A stretch of DNA of 64,000 nucleotides. It comes from BJGV01 sp003230615 (GTDB taxonomy: Bacteria > Pseudomonadota > Gammaproteobacteria > Burkholderiales > Nitrosomonadaceae). The stretch is from NCBI GenBank assembly GCA_963663215.1, contig OY760140.1, positions 1,612,001 through 1,676,000 of the forward strand, given 5' to 3'. The position numbers were made by a program, and so were the translations under genes. Positions 51,676-61,500 of the stretch are shown one piece after another (position 1 is the stretch's first letter; each line of letters starts with the position of its first letter). The notes below the pieces were generated by a model that worked only from the letters and a program-made list of their open reading frames with translations, ran no database searches and was not told the origin of the DNA.

Positions 51676-53223
51676 TTACAGGGTTTTTCTTGTGCCGCGA
51701 AAGATCGGTAACAAACCTATGATTAAAGACAACCCAATAAATCCTAATACCAAGCTATTTCCAAAACGAACATAGGGGGTTGTACCAGTGAATCCCTGCA
51801 CCAAGCCGTTTAGTGTTGTTGTAGTAAACACTTCTGCTTTTTGCAACACTACGCCACGTTCATTTATGATGGCGCTAACGCCAGTATTGGTAGCACGCAA
51901 CATATAGCGACCCGTCTCTAGCGCACGCATTTGCGAAATCTGCAAGTGCTGATGTGGACCGATAGAACGTCCAAACCAGGCGTCATTACTGACGTTAGCA
52001 AGCAGTGTTGCTTGCGGCAACTGATTGATTAGTTCTTCACCAAATACATCTTCGTAACAAATATTTATTGCGACGCTTTGTCCGGCAAGACTCATAGGAC
52101 GCTGATCAGACCCACCACGCGAAAAATCCGATAGCGGAATTTTCAGTACATTTATGACCCAACCAAACACTGGCTTAAGCGGCATGAACTCACCAAACGG
52201 CACCAAATGATGCTTGCGGTATATCTGTTCGGCAGAAGCACCAAAACTGAACATGGAGTTATAGTAATCATCAGATCGGTCGGACGTTTCAACCATGCCA
52301 ATAAGAATATCTCCATTATTTTGCTTCGCATGAGTAGAAAGCTGCGTTAGGTAATTGGAAGGCACCTCATCCCGAGCTAGTGGCAACGAAATTTCTGGTG
52401 CAATGATAAGACGACTGTTACTTTTATTCACTAGCTTGGCATATCTATCCATCGTATGAATAACATGCTCTGGTTTCCATTTCATTTCCTGAGAAATATT
52501 TCCTTGCAGCAAACTTACGGTTACTGGCTCACCTTGCGGCTCAGTCCAGCTGATATGCTGTAAACCAAAACCGATAATCCAAATCACAGATAAAGGCACC
52601 ACATTGCGCCAAGTACGTAATTTTTTTTCAAAAAATAAACTTATGAGTGCAGCACTGAAAATAAGTATCAGTGAGACACCATAAACTCCCCCCACTGCAG
52701 AATAACCTGCAAGGGGGCTAGAGGGAGCCTGCGAATAACCTACTGCTAGCCAGGGAAAACCGGTAAATAACACACCGCGTAACCATTCAAATAACACCCA
52801 CAACGTAGCAGCTAACAATGACCATAGTAGTGGCGTCTCAATATTTAGCTTCCTCAGTACCCAGCCTGTTAATGTCGCGAATAAAGAAAGGTAAGCACAA
52901 AGAATAATCAGGAAAAACACCGCAATTGAGATCGGCATTGCACCGAACTCGTGCAAGCTTACATATATCCAGGTAACGCCTGCGCCAAACATACCCATAC
53001 CAAAACAAAACCCAAACAAAGCTGCTTGTAGAGGTGTTGTGCTCTTGCGCCAGAAATAAAGTAGTAGCGCAATTGTGATGGCTGGAACAGGGAAAAGGTA
53101 GAATGGCGCAAATCCTAGAACGGTAAAGGCGCCGAGTAAAAAAGTAGTAAGCAGATAGGAACTGACATTAAGTTTTGAATCTTGAGGCCCGCTCCTTGAG
53201 TTTTCGCTACTCAATCCTCTCAC
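51676..53223 (-). CDS. lnt: Apolipoprotein N-acyltransferase
   Basis: 515 residues. About seven N-terminal membrane helices, then a periplasmic nitrilase domain with the triad Glu277 (IAPEISLP), Lys337 (YRKHHLVPFGE) and Cys389 (INICYED). It adds the third acyl chain to lipoproteins (such as NlpD and LptM in this window). GTG start overlaps the corC stop (GTGA). Confidence 0.95.
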   Translation of the reverse strand: MRGLSSENSRSGPQDSKLNVSSYLLTTFLLGAFTVLGFAPFYLFPVPAITIALLLYFWRKSTTPLQAALFGFCFGMGMFGAGVTWIYVSLHEFGAMPISIAVFFLIILCAYLSLFATLTGWVLRKLNIETPLLWSLLAATLWVLFEWLRGVLFTGFPWLAVGYSQAPSSPLAGYSAVGGVYGVSLILIFSAALISLFFEKKLRTWRNVVPLSVIWIIGFGLQHISWTEPQGEPVTVSLLQGNISQEMKWKPEHVIHTMDRYAKLVNKSNSRLIIAPEISLPLARDEVPSNYLTQLSTHAKQNNGDILIGMVETSDRSDDYYNSMFSFGASAEQIYRKHHLVPFGEFMPLKPVFGWVINVLKIPLSDFSRGGSDQRPMSLAGQSVAINICYEDVFGEELINQLPQATLLANVSNDAWFGRSIGPHQHLQISQMRALETGRYMLRATNTGVSAIINERGVVLQKAEVFTTTTLNGLVQGFTGTTPYVRFGNSLVLGFIGLSLIIGLLPIFRGTRKTL

Positions 53224-54044
53224 TTACTTTCCTCAACCAACACTGTATGCAACCTACGACTATCAGCACGTAATACTATGAACTTTAAGGAACCTATGAC
53301 AACTGACTCACCACGCTTAGGTAGCCTACCAAATTTGTTCAGCACTAAACCACCGACAGTATCGTAATCCTCATTACTAAATTCTGTCCCGAATATTTCA
53401 TTAAAATCAACTATTTCGGTGATAGCTTTAACTCGGTAGTGCCCACTCGGTTCCTGAACGATATTGTCTACGGACTCGTCATAATCATATTCGTCCTCAA
53501 TATCCCCGACAATTTGTTCCAACACATCCTCGATAGTTACTAATCCTGCAACGCCACCATACTCATCCACTACAATTGCAATATGGTTCCGGTTGCTACG
53601 AAAATCTTTTAGAAGCACATTCAGTCGCTTAGATTCAGGGATGAACACTACTGGACGCAATATTTCACGTGCATTAAATTCCTCTCCCTCGGCATAATAA
53701 CGTAATAAGTCTTTTGCCAATAAGATGCCAATCACGTTGTCCTTACTGTTCTCAATTACTGGAAATCGTGAGTGCGCTGTTTCAATCATTAGTGGAACGA
53801 ATTTATCCGGTGTCTCACTGATGTCGATTACATCCATTTGTGAGCGTGGCACCATAATATCGCTCGCTTGCATTTCGGAAACCTGCATCACACCCTCGAT
53901 CATGCTCAGAGCATCGGAATCAAGAAGGTCGTGCTTAAACGCAGAATGCAACAACTCTGTCAACTGTTCACGGTCCTCCGGCTCACGTAAGAGAAGTGTA
54001 CTCAAGCGCTCAAGCCAGTTGTGTTTAGGTAAGGGATTTTTCAT
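53220..54044 (-). CDS. corC: CorC/HlyC-type CBS domain protein
   Basis: 274 residues without membrane helices. Two CBS domains (about 55-180; ASDIMVPRSQMDVI, RFPVIENSKDNVIGIL and VDEYGGVAGLVTIEDVLEQIVGDI) and a C-terminal CorC_HlyC domain (YDTVGGLVLNKFGRLPKRGES). Thought to act in Mg/Co homeostasis; real role in envelope maintenance unclear. Between ybeY and lnt as usual. Confidence 0.93.
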   Translation of the reverse strand: MKNPLPKHNWLERLSTLLLREPEDREQLTELLHSAFKHDLLDSDALSMIEGVMQVSEMQASDIMVPRSQMDVIDISETPDKFVPLMIETAHSRFPVIENSKDNVIGILLAKDLLRYYAEGEEFNAREILRPVVFIPESKRLNVLLKDFRSNRNHIAIVVDEYGGVAGLVTIEDVLEQIVGDIEDEYDYDESVDNIVQEPSGHYRVKAITEIVDFNEIFGTEFSNEDYDTVGGLVLNKFGRLPKRGESVVIGSLKFIVLRADSRRLHTVLVEESK

Positions 54045-54173
54045 ATTAAAACATTAGTCTGCATGTAAGGAAAAAGGAATAAAAGCAGTCATGAATAAAA
54101 ACTGTTGTACATAAAATTATTAGACCTACTTGGAATTAGCTAGGTTAGCTTTAGCATTTATCTCACTATAATC

Positions 54174-54674
54174 CTAGGAACCATGGTAGGGATCATCGAA
54201 CCCCAGCTTCGTAATAATTTTTGTCTCTAACCGCTCCATTGTCACTGCATTTTTGTGGCTTTCGTGCTCGTAGCCCTGTAGGTGAAGAACACTATGTACC
54301 ACAAGAAGTGCATAATGCGCCTGCAGGTCTTTATGCTGCCGATCTGCCTCTTTCTCGACTACTGATGCACATAGCACAATATCACCAGATAAAGGCAAGG
54401 TAATTCCATAAACAAAAGTCAATACGTTAGTTGCGTAGTCTCTACCACGGAAATCTCTGTTGTATCTACGTCCCTCAATCTCACCAACTATACGTAATAC
54501 GATTTCCGCATCCTGTGTTAGCCCAGCCTTAAACCATTTACGAAATTGTAATCGCGTAGGAATCCCCTTGAAATGAGATGTGATGTCATTTGCATACTGT
54601 ACTGTAAGTTTTAGTTTTATTTTAGTACGAACGAGTCCTGTGACAATTTCAGAAACTTCGCTCCTATTTTTCAT
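54174..54674 (-). CDS. ybeY: Endoribonuclease YbeY
   Basis: 166 residues from ATG 54674, which overlaps the phoH stop by 11 bases. Zinc motif HSVLHLQGYEHES (HxxxHxxGYxH). Processes 16S 3' ends and aids ribosome quality control. An ATG 21 bases further upstream (54695) is possible but less likely. Confidence 0.94.
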   Translation of the reverse strand: MKNRSEVSEIVTGLVRTKIKLKLTVQYANDITSHFKGIPTRLQFRKWFKAGLTQDAEIVLRIVGEIEGRRYNRDFRGRDYATNVLTFVYGITLPLSGDIVLCASVVEKEADRQHKDLQAHYALLVVHSVLHLQGYEHESHKNAVTMERLETKIITKLGFDDPYHGS

Positions 54675-55638
54675 ACTTTTCGTAGGCGTTAACAATTCTC
54701 TGTACCAAAGGATGTCGCACTACATCCTCAGCCTCAAAATTGGTGAAAGCAACACCGGGTACTTTTTCTAACACCTGTTTGGCTTCCACCAAACCACTTT
54801 TCTGGCTCTTAGGCAAGTCAATCTGTGTAACGTCGCCTGTTACAACTGCCTTGGAACCAAATCCAATACGGGTAAGAAACATTTTAATCTGCTCTGGAGT
54901 TGTATTCTGCGCTTCATCAAGAATAATGAACGATTTATTTAATGTGCGTCCACGCATAAAAGCAAGTGGAGCAACCTCAATTGTGCTGCGCTCAAACTGC
55001 TTGCTAGTTTTGTCGAACCCCATCAAGTCATATAGTGCATCATAAAGTGGCCTCAAATAAGGATCTACTTTTTGCGCCATGTCGCCAGGAAGAAAACCGA
55101 GGCGCTCACCAGCTTCTACCGCTGGACGGACTAGTACAATACGTTCTATCGTATCCCTCTCCAGCGCATCAACCGCGCTGGCTACGGCAAGATAAGTCTT
55201 GCCTGTACCTGCTGGACCAATAGAGAAAGTAATATCGTGCTCCTGAATCTGTTTTAAGTACTGCACCTGACGCGGTGTCCGCCCGTGTAGATCGCTACGG
55301 CGAGTAATCAATGCTGGTGTCGGTACTCTTTGTTCAACAGAAACAGAAGCAGTTTGTTTTGCCGGGTGATGTGGGTTCATCACCTCGATTAAACCTAATT
55401 GGATTTGCTCGATGCTCAGATTATGATTCGCCTGTCTGTAAAAATTTTGTATTAGCCACGCTGCAAGCCTAGTTTGAGCAACTTTACCTCGTATATTGAA
55501 ATGCTCACCACACCGTGTTATAGAAACATCAAGAGTAGACTCAATTTGCATGAGGTTTTCGTCCAGCACCCCGCATAAATTGGCCAGACGCTGGTTATCA
55601 TCTGGAGGAAAAGAGATTTCTACTGGCTTAGGGTTCAA
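54664..55638 (-). CDS. PhoH-like ATPase
   Basis: 324 residues. N-terminal KH-like region, then a P-loop ATPase with Walker A GPAGTGKTYLA and Walker B FIILDEAQNTTPEQ. Always beside ybeY; probably an RNA helicase or chaperone. Starts 24 bases after miaB. Confidence 0.93.
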   Translation of the reverse strand: MNPKPVEISFPPDDNQRLANLCGVLDENLMQIESTLDVSITRCGEHFNIRGKVAQTRLAAWLIQNFYRQANHNLSIEQIQLGLIEVMNPHHPAKQTASVSVEQRVPTPALITRRSDLHGRTPRQVQYLKQIQEHDITFSIGPAGTGKTYLAVASAVDALERDTIERIVLVRPAVEAGERLGFLPGDMAQKVDPYLRPLYDALYDLMGFDKTSKQFERSTIEVAPLAFMRGRTLNKSFIILDEAQNTTPEQIKMFLTRIGFGSKAVVTGDVTQIDLPKSQKSGLVEAKQVLEKVPGVAFTNFEAEDVVRHPLVQRIVNAYEKYEK

Positions 55639-55662
55639 AGGAGTTTAAAAGCAGTTAAAAAC

Positions 55663-57066
55663 TTAATTCATATGGTAACAATCGCGCTTTGAAGGAGATG
55701 AGGCTCTATGTGTACCCCGCACAATTTTACCGCGTAAGGAATGCGATAGAGCAGCAGTTATTTCAACAACTATGAAATGGCCAATTGTATCCCCATCACC
55801 AGCGAAATTTACCACACGATTGTTATCGGTACGTCCACAAAGCTCACTAGAATTCTTTTTGGATATCCCTTCTACCAAGACATGCTGTGTCGTTCCTATC
55901 ATGCGTTGACTAACCGCTTGTGCGTGGTACTGAATCCTTTCCTGAATGCGATGTAACCGCTCTTGTTTTATTTCGTGCGGGGTATTGTCGGACAGTTCGG
56001 CAGCTGGTGTGCCAGGACGTGGACTATAAATAAAACTAAAAGAATCATCAAAACTTACTTCCTCAATCAGTCTCATTGTAGCCTCGAAATCGGCTTCAGT
56101 CTCACCTGGGAAACCAATAATAAAATCAGAGGTGAGAGAAATATCAGGGCGAACTGCACGAAGTTTTCGGACAATTGATTTATATTCCAGCGTAGTGTAA
56201 CCACGTTTCATTGCTGCCAAAATTCGATCAGAGCCAGACTGCACTGGCAAGTGTACGTGACTTACCAGTTTAGGTAATTTTTCATAGGTTTCAATAAGTC
56301 GCACTGTGAATTCTCTGGGATGAGAAGTTGTATATCGGATGCGTTCAATACCAGGGATCTCATTAATATATGAGAGCAGCAGCGCTAAATCTGCAACATC
56401 ACACTCTGCCCCATCTTCCATTATTCCTCTATAGGCATTGACATTCTGCCCTAACAAAGTAACTTCTTTAATACCCTGATCTGCTAACCTTGTAACTTCT
56501 ACCAGCACGTCACTCAATGGACGCGAGACCTCTTCACCACGAGTATATGGTACAACACAGAAACTGCAATATTTACTACAACCTTCCATAATGGAAATAA
56601 AAGCACTTACGCGCCCCGTGCCCCCCTTACGGTGAATCAGCGATTCTGGCAAATGATCGAATTTTTCAATTTCAGGGAAAGTAATATCCACCTGTGACTG
56701 GCCAGTAATTTTACGTGCTTCTATCAATTGTGGTAGCCGGTGTAAAGTTTGTGGTCCGAATACCACATCTACATAAGGCGCGCGCTTAACAATGGTTATT
56801 CCTTCTTGACTGGCAACACAGCCGCCCACACCAATAAGTAAATTAGGATTAGCTCTTTTCAGCGACCTGACACGTCCCAAATCATGAAACACCTTTTCCT
56901 GGGCCTTTTCGCGAACCGAACAGGTGTTGAAAATAATCATGTCAGCATCATTGGGATTGTCAGTCTGCTCCATACCCTGAGTAGCATGAAGCAAATCCGC
57001 AATTTTTGCGGAGTCATACTCGTTCATCTGGCAACCAAAGGTTTTTATGTAGAGTTTCTTTGCCAT
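55663..57066 (-). CDS. miaB: tRNA-2-methylthio-N6-isopentenyladenosine synthase
   Basis: 467 residues. N-terminal UPF0004 domain with cysteines (FGCQMNEYDSAKIADLL, GVGGCVASQEG), radical-SAM motif CSKYCSFCVVPYTRGEE, and a C-terminal TRAM domain. Adds methylthio group at A37 of tRNAs. First gene of the miaB-phoH-ybeY-corC-lnt-glyQS-gmhB-plsC unit; upstream gap of 47 bases to the next minus-strand gene. Confidence 0.96.
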   Translation of the reverse strand: MAKKLYIKTFGCQMNEYDSAKIADLLHATQGMEQTDNPNDADMIIFNTCSVREKAQEKVFHDLGRVRSLKRANPNLLIGVGGCVASQEGITIVKRAPYVDVVFGPQTLHRLPQLIEARKITGQSQVDITFPEIEKFDHLPESLIHRKGGTGRVSAFISIMEGCSKYCSFCVVPYTRGEEVSRPLSDVLVEVTRLADQGIKEVTLLGQNVNAYRGIMEDGAECDVADLALLLSYINEIPGIERIRYTTSHPREFTVRLIETYEKLPKLVSHVHLPVQSGSDRILAAMKRGYTTLEYKSIVRKLRAVRPDISLTSDFIIGFPGETEADFEATMRLIEEVSFDDSFSFIYSPRPGTPAAELSDNTPHEIKQERLHRIQERIQYHAQAVSQRMIGTTQHVLVEGISKKNSSELCGRTDNNRVVNFAGDGDTIGHFIVVEITAALSHSLRGKIVRGTHRASSPSKRDCYHMN

Positions 57067-57113
57067 AAATTAAGCACTACAAATAAGACTAGTTTGAAAA
57101 TTAGTATTTGCTT

Positions 57114-57467
57114 CTACTCAGTCTCGTACTTTCCTTCTTCTACCACCTGATCAGCTTCTTCGAGAGTAAGCAGCCAAATACGTTGCACGTCACCCGTTGG
57201 TCCAACCCAATATAAAATTGGACCAAATTTGGTAAGCATAGAGGGCAGAATAATAAGATTATCTGTTCCACGAATTTGCCCCCCTGCACCTAATTGCAAA
57301 ATCTTACCGTTTATCTCAATATAGGGATAATTAATCGATGTGAGTTTGCCAAGCTTACTATTCGATGGAGGTAAAGGGAACAAGCGAGATAATTGAGCAT
57401 GAACATTGCTGGCAAATACAAACACCGTAGCAATAACCATAATTGATAGAAACAACTTTCTTTTCAT
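57114..57467 (-). CDS. Small secreted protein of unknown function
   Basis: 117 residues with a signal peptide (about 1-25, cleaved after NVHA). The rest (LGKLTSINYPYIEINGKILQLGAGGQIRGTDNLIILP) has no family I know. It precedes miaB on the same strand (47-base gap), so could be co-transcribed. Periplasmic location is inferred from the signal only. Confidence 0.75.
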   Translation of the reverse strand: MKRKLFLSIMVIATVFVFASNVHAQLSRLFPLPPSNSKLGKLTSINYPYIEINGKILQLGAGGQIRGTDNLIILPSMLTKFGPILYWVGPTGDVQRIWLLTLEEADQVVEEGKYETE

Positions 57468-57848
57468 TGTAAATTAATTTTTGTTTCCCCAGATTATCAT
57501 ATGAGTACTTAGAAGAAAATAGAAGTAGAAATTGTACCAGCTCTCTACGATTTAAAGCTGGTTTGGCCATAAACCATCAAGATTATCTAAAGCACGTATC
57601 GTTTATAGTATAAACGAACGGATCATGGTTTGTTTCATATCTATGCCTGATTCGTCGTAGTAAATGTTAAAACATCGAAGTGATTCTTTTCAAAACCACT
57701 ATTTCCTAATGTCATCAAGTTCAATTATGCAATGCTTCACATTGCGCTAATACAAACGAAATCCATCTACCACTCAATCCAGACTGAAGTTGCTCATGTT
57801 AAAATAAAAAGTAATAGCAAATTTAGTAATACTTTCATTATCATATTA
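57468..57848. other. 381-base region upstream of hemC
   Basis: Divergent promoter region between the secreted protein and hemC. A palindrome is at 57599-57617 (separate entry). An in-frame extension of hemC (from 57732) lacks conserved sequence. Confidence 0.4.
57599..57617. promoter_or_regulatory. Operator-like palindrome
   Basis: TCGTTTATA-G-TATAAACGA, a perfect 9-base inverted repeat around one base. Located in the divergent promoter region upstream of hemC and 130 bases from the start of the secreted protein gene. A regulator binding site is possible but not proved. Confidence 0.4.
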
Positions 57849-58796
57849 ATGCCAAATCCGTCCATACCCACAAAAATCGTTATTGCTACGCGCGAAAGCG
57901 CCCTTGCTCTCTGGCAAGCAAATTTTATCAAGCGTTGGCTGATAAAATTATACCCACAAAGCGAAATCAGCATACTTGGTATGACCACTCGTGGGGACCA
58001 AATACTCGATACCTCACTCTCAAAAATTGGTGGCAAAGGGTTGTTTATAAAAGAATTAGAACAATCAATTTCAGATGGACGTGCAGATATTGCTGTACAT
58101 TCCATGAAAGACGTACCAATGAATATACCTTCAGGATATGTGTTGGCCGCCATTATGGAGCGTGAAGATCCGCGGGATGCTTTTATCTCTAACCAGTACA
58201 CCAGTCTTGACGTACTTCCTGCTGGCAGCGTGGTAGGCACTTCTAGCCTGCGGCGCGAAAGCCAATTAGGCGCACATTTTCCTCATTTACGAGTGCAACC
58301 GCTACGCGGTAATGTGCAGACACGGTTGCGCAAGTTAGATGAAGGACAATATGCGGCGATTATTCTGGCGGCAGCAGGACTGAAACGTCTGGGGCTAGCC
58401 AATCGTATTACCACATTGTTGAGTCCTGAACTAAGCCTTCCTGCGGTTGGGCAGGGAGCACTGGGAATAGAATGTCTTTCCGATAAACCTGATTTAATAA
58501 AACTCTTGCAACCACTACATCACCTTGAAACTGCCCAGTGTGTAAAAGCAGAACGTGCTATGAGCCGTGAGCTGGGGGGGAGTTGTCAGGTACCTCTTGG
58601 TGGTTTCGCGAAAATTACAGGAAAAAAATTGCTTCTTCGCGGATTCGTCGCCAGCCCTGACGGATCACGTATGATAAGCAACCAATTGAGTGGCAAAGCA
58701 GAAACAGGCGAAATTATGGGTATACACTTAGCGCAAAATTTAAAAGCACAAGGTGCAGATGAAATTCTGGCGGCGTTGGAATTTACAAACAGCTAA
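57849..58796 (+). CDS. hemC: Hydroxymethylbilane synthase (porphobilinogen deaminase)
   Basis: 315 residues from ATG 57849 (MPNPSIPTKIVIATRESALALWQ). Dipyrromethane cofactor Cys246 in LGGSCQVPLGGFA; VGTSSLRRESQL and RGNVQTRLRKLD are present. Makes the linear tetrapyrrole for heme. The usual next gene, hemD, is absent: only 196 bases separate hemC from hemX. Confidence 0.95.
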   Translation: MPNPSIPTKIVIATRESALALWQANFIKRWLIKLYPQSEISILGMTTRGDQILDTSLSKIGGKGLFIKELEQSISDGRADIAVHSMKDVPMNIPSGYVLAAIMEREDPRDAFISNQYTSLDVLPAGSVVGTSSLRRESQLGAHFPHLRVQPLRGNVQTRLRKLDEGQYAAIILAAAGLKRLGLANRITTLLSPELSLPAVGQGALGIECLSDKPDLIKLLQPLHHLETAQCVKAERAMSRELGGSCQVPLGGFAKITGKKLLLRGFVASPDGSRMISNQLSGKAETGEIMGIHLAQNLKAQGADEILAALEFTNS

Positions 58797-58992
58797 ATGG
58801 GTGATTTCCCAATTGATTAGCTACACGAATATAAATTCATACGGTGCACACCAAGGAAACTATTTTGCTACAGGGACTCAACCAAAAAATAGTAACCTAA
58901 TGATATATGGGCCGCTGAAAATAAAACTTTTATAATACAAGAAGATTGCTTTGCGATGGCAACGAGACCAGTAGCTACCCTTTAAAGAAACT
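58797..58992. other. Site where hemD would be expected
   Basis: Only 196 bases, with no uroporphyrinogen-III synthase sequence recognised. A perfect TATAAT at 58931-58936 could be a promoter for hemX. Confidence 0.5.
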
Positions 58993-60063
58993 ATGAGCAC
59001 AGAAATTCAACCCGATGTTACTGATAAACCTGAAGTTACTGACAAACGAGAAATTACTGGTAAGCCACATGGTCTGCGTAGCCGAATTAACCCACTGTTG
59101 TTTGCTGCTATGGTCGCTGCTGTCATTGCTGCGTGGCAGTGGTATGAGGCTCGCAGCCAAATAGAAAGTTTACAACAAGAATTTGAAAAACGCTTGGTAG
59201 AAATAGATGTTTCCTATAAGGAGTTACGCAATATATCTACCAAAGTACAAGAAAAACGTGAAGAGACAGAAACCAGGATAAAGCTGCTTGAAACTAATCT
59301 AACTGAATCTATAAATCGACAAGCAGCACTAGAAGAGCTCTACCAAGATCTAGCCCCTGATCGCGACGAAGTAACAATGGAAGAAGTGGAGCAGTTGTTG
59401 CTTATTGCAAACCAGCAACTACAACTGGCAAGCAACGTGAAATCTGCTCTAATCGCAATGCATGAAGCCGATGTTCGATTGCAGCGTATTAACCACCCAC
59501 AACTATCCACTCTACGCAAAACCCTAGCAAAAGACATGGATCTGCTGAAAGCCGTGCCTAATGTAGATACCATGGAAATTAGCCTACGCCTGGAAAGGCT
59601 TGCTGAAACAGTAGATACATTACCACTAGCGATGGAAATCCGTCCGTTAAAATCTAATGCTGTTTCATCCGTAACTTGGCTGCCAGAAGGTATGTGGTCA
59701 AAGTTCTTGCTAAGCGTTTGGAACGACATAAAGCAATTGGTACGTATTCAGAATATGGGCGAGCGGGATATTCCGCTATTATCTCCGTCACAGTCCTATT
59801 TTCTGCGTGAGAATCTCAAATTGCGTCTATTGTCAGCACAGCATTCTTTACTTGCTCGCGATGCGGTCAGTTTCAAAACCAATCTCAAAACTTCTATGGA
59901 TTTGATCAACCAGTATTACGATAATAAATCGGCGCCTGCTACCAGCATGCTCGAAATATTGCATCAATTGCACGATAGCGAAATTGGCATTGAGTTACCC
60001 AACATCTCTGCAAGCTATGATGAGGTGCGTAAATACCGTCTTGCACGCATCCAGGAGAAATAG
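58993..60063 (+). CDS. hemX: HemX (uroporphyrin-III C-methyltransferase-like membrane protein)
   Basis: 356 residues. A cytoplasmic N-terminus, one membrane helix near 35-50 (LLFAAMVAAVIAAWQWYEA), and a long coiled-coil and helical periplasmic domain (LEELYQDLAPDRDEVTMEEVEQLLLIANQQLQLA). It is associated with heme synthesis but its exact role is not proved. Precedes hemY directly (stop and start adjacent). Confidence 0.88.
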   Translation: MSTEIQPDVTDKPEVTDKREITGKPHGLRSRINPLLFAAMVAAVIAAWQWYEARSQIESLQQEFEKRLVEIDVSYKELRNISTKVQEKREETETRIKLLETNLTESINRQAALEELYQDLAPDRDEVTMEEVEQLLLIANQQLQLASNVKSALIAMHEADVRLQRINHPQLSTLRKTLAKDMDLLKAVPNVDTMEISLRLERLAETVDTLPLAMEIRPLKSNAVSSVTWLPEGMWSKFLLSVWNDIKQLVRIQNMGERDIPLLSPSQSYFLRENLKLRLLSAQHSLLARDAVSFKTNLKTSMDLINQYYDNKSAPATSMLEILHQLHDSEIGIELPNISASYDEVRKYRLARIQEK

Positions 60064-61311
60064 ATGAAACTAGTCATCTGGCTACTGGCGTTGTTTGCAG
60101 CCGCAGCTGCGATTGCGCTTGCGGCTAAACATAATAACGGATACGTGCTGCTGGTAGTACAACCATACCGTATTGAACTTTCACTTAATATGTTAGTGGT
60201 ATTACTAGTTGCACTATTTTTTATTGGTTATTTTCTAATAAGACTAGCGAGCATTACTCTGAGATTACCAACGGAAATACGTAAATTTCGAACAAGACGG
60301 TATCACGATGCAGCACATGTAGCTATGCTTAATGGGATAAAGGCATACTTCCAAAGAAGTTATACTAATGCTGAAAAAGCTGCAACCAAGGCGCTTAAAT
60401 TTAAAGAATCTTCCACAGATACCGCAATTAATGCTGTCATTGCAGCCCGCTCCGCTCACGAGCAAAAAAAATATTCGCAACGTGATGAATTTATTAATAT
60501 GCTAGAAAATAGTGCTCCCGAAGAAATGGCGCTACGCGTCATAACAAAAGCTGAGTTATTACTAGATGAAAACCAGTATGAAGAAGCGCTAAAGGTTTTA
60601 CACACATTACGTACTACGGAGAAACATCAGCATACCGCAGCACTACGGCTAGAATTAAAAGCACAACAGCAATCTAATAATTGGGACGAGGTGCTAAACC
60701 TTGTTTATCAACTGACAAAACGTAGCGCCATTGACAAAACGCTAGCCGAGGAATTACGGTTTCATGCTCACCTAGAAAACTTTAAAAATAGAGTATGGAA
60801 CACACAGTCTCTTCGTAAATACTGGAAGAATATATCCTCAGTAGAAAAGGAAAATAGCAAACTAGCTTCTGCTGCTGCACAGGCATTCATTGCACTTGGA
60901 GATTGTGTGACAGCACACCAGGTTATTGAGAAAAGCTTGAATAAACAATGGAATTCCGAATTGATCAAAATCTATGCAGATTGTTTGGATGGCAATGTAA
61001 CTAGGCAAATTGAATATGCTGAAACATGGTGGCTCAAATTCTACCCGAACGACTCTTATCTATTGTTAACTCTTGGAAAACTGTGCATCCAATGCGAGCT
61101 ATGGGGCAAAGCACAATCCTATCTGGAAACCAGCATTTCAGTTGAGCCTAATTACGAAACCTATCTCCTGTTGGCACAACTAAACGAAAAAATTGGTAAA
61201 CCTGAGCTAGCAAGAGATCACTATAAAAAAGGACTAGAGATAGCACTACAACGCCCAGGATTAGAAAAATTAAGTAATGAGACCCTGGTTACTTCATCCA
61301 GAATATCTTGA
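60064..61311 (+). CDS. hemY: HemY (heme biosynthesis TPR protein)
   Basis: 415 residues. Two N-terminal membrane helices (LVIWLLALFAAAAAIALAA and LLVALFFIGYFLIRLA), then TPR-like repeats (YLETSISVEPNYETYLLLAQLNEKIGKPELARDHYKKGLE). Unlike the Bacillus HemY oxidase, this is a proteobacterial scaffold protein. The adjacent start (stop TAG then ATG) implies one mRNA with hemX. Confidence 0.9.
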   Translation: MKLVIWLLALFAAAAAIALAAKHNNGYVLLVVQPYRIELSLNMLVVLLVALFFIGYFLIRLASITLRLPTEIRKFRTRRYHDAAHVAMLNGIKAYFQRSYTNAEKAATKALKFKESSTDTAINAVIAARSAHEQKKYSQRDEFINMLENSAPEEMALRVITKAELLLDENQYEEALKVLHTLRTTEKHQHTAALRLELKAQQQSNNWDEVLNLVYQLTKRSAIDKTLAEELRFHAHLENFKNRVWNTQSLRKYWKNISSVEKENSKLASAAAQAFIALGDCVTAHQVIEKSLNKQWNSELIKIYADCLDGNVTRQIEYAETWWLKFYPNDSYLLLTLGKLCIQCELWGKAQSYLETSISVEPNYETYLLLAQLNEKIGKPELARDHYKKGLEIALQRPGLEKLSNETLVTSSRIS

Positions 61312-61500
61312 TCAACAAGGATTAGTCGTGCTTTGGCGCAGTGTTGCCGGTACAAAATTTGTTGAGTGGTAAAACTAGTAGTTATCGTCACTACCCCCAG
61401 CTATAACACATCCAAGGTCACTCCAACGTGCCTGGATGTATTTCAGATCATACACACACTTTATATACAAAGAAAAACTGAATGGTAAAAATATCGATAA

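Noticed and set aside
57732..57848. Longer N-terminus of hemC
   Set aside because: The 39 extra codons match nothing in HemC; the family starts at MPNPSIPTKIVIATRESALA.
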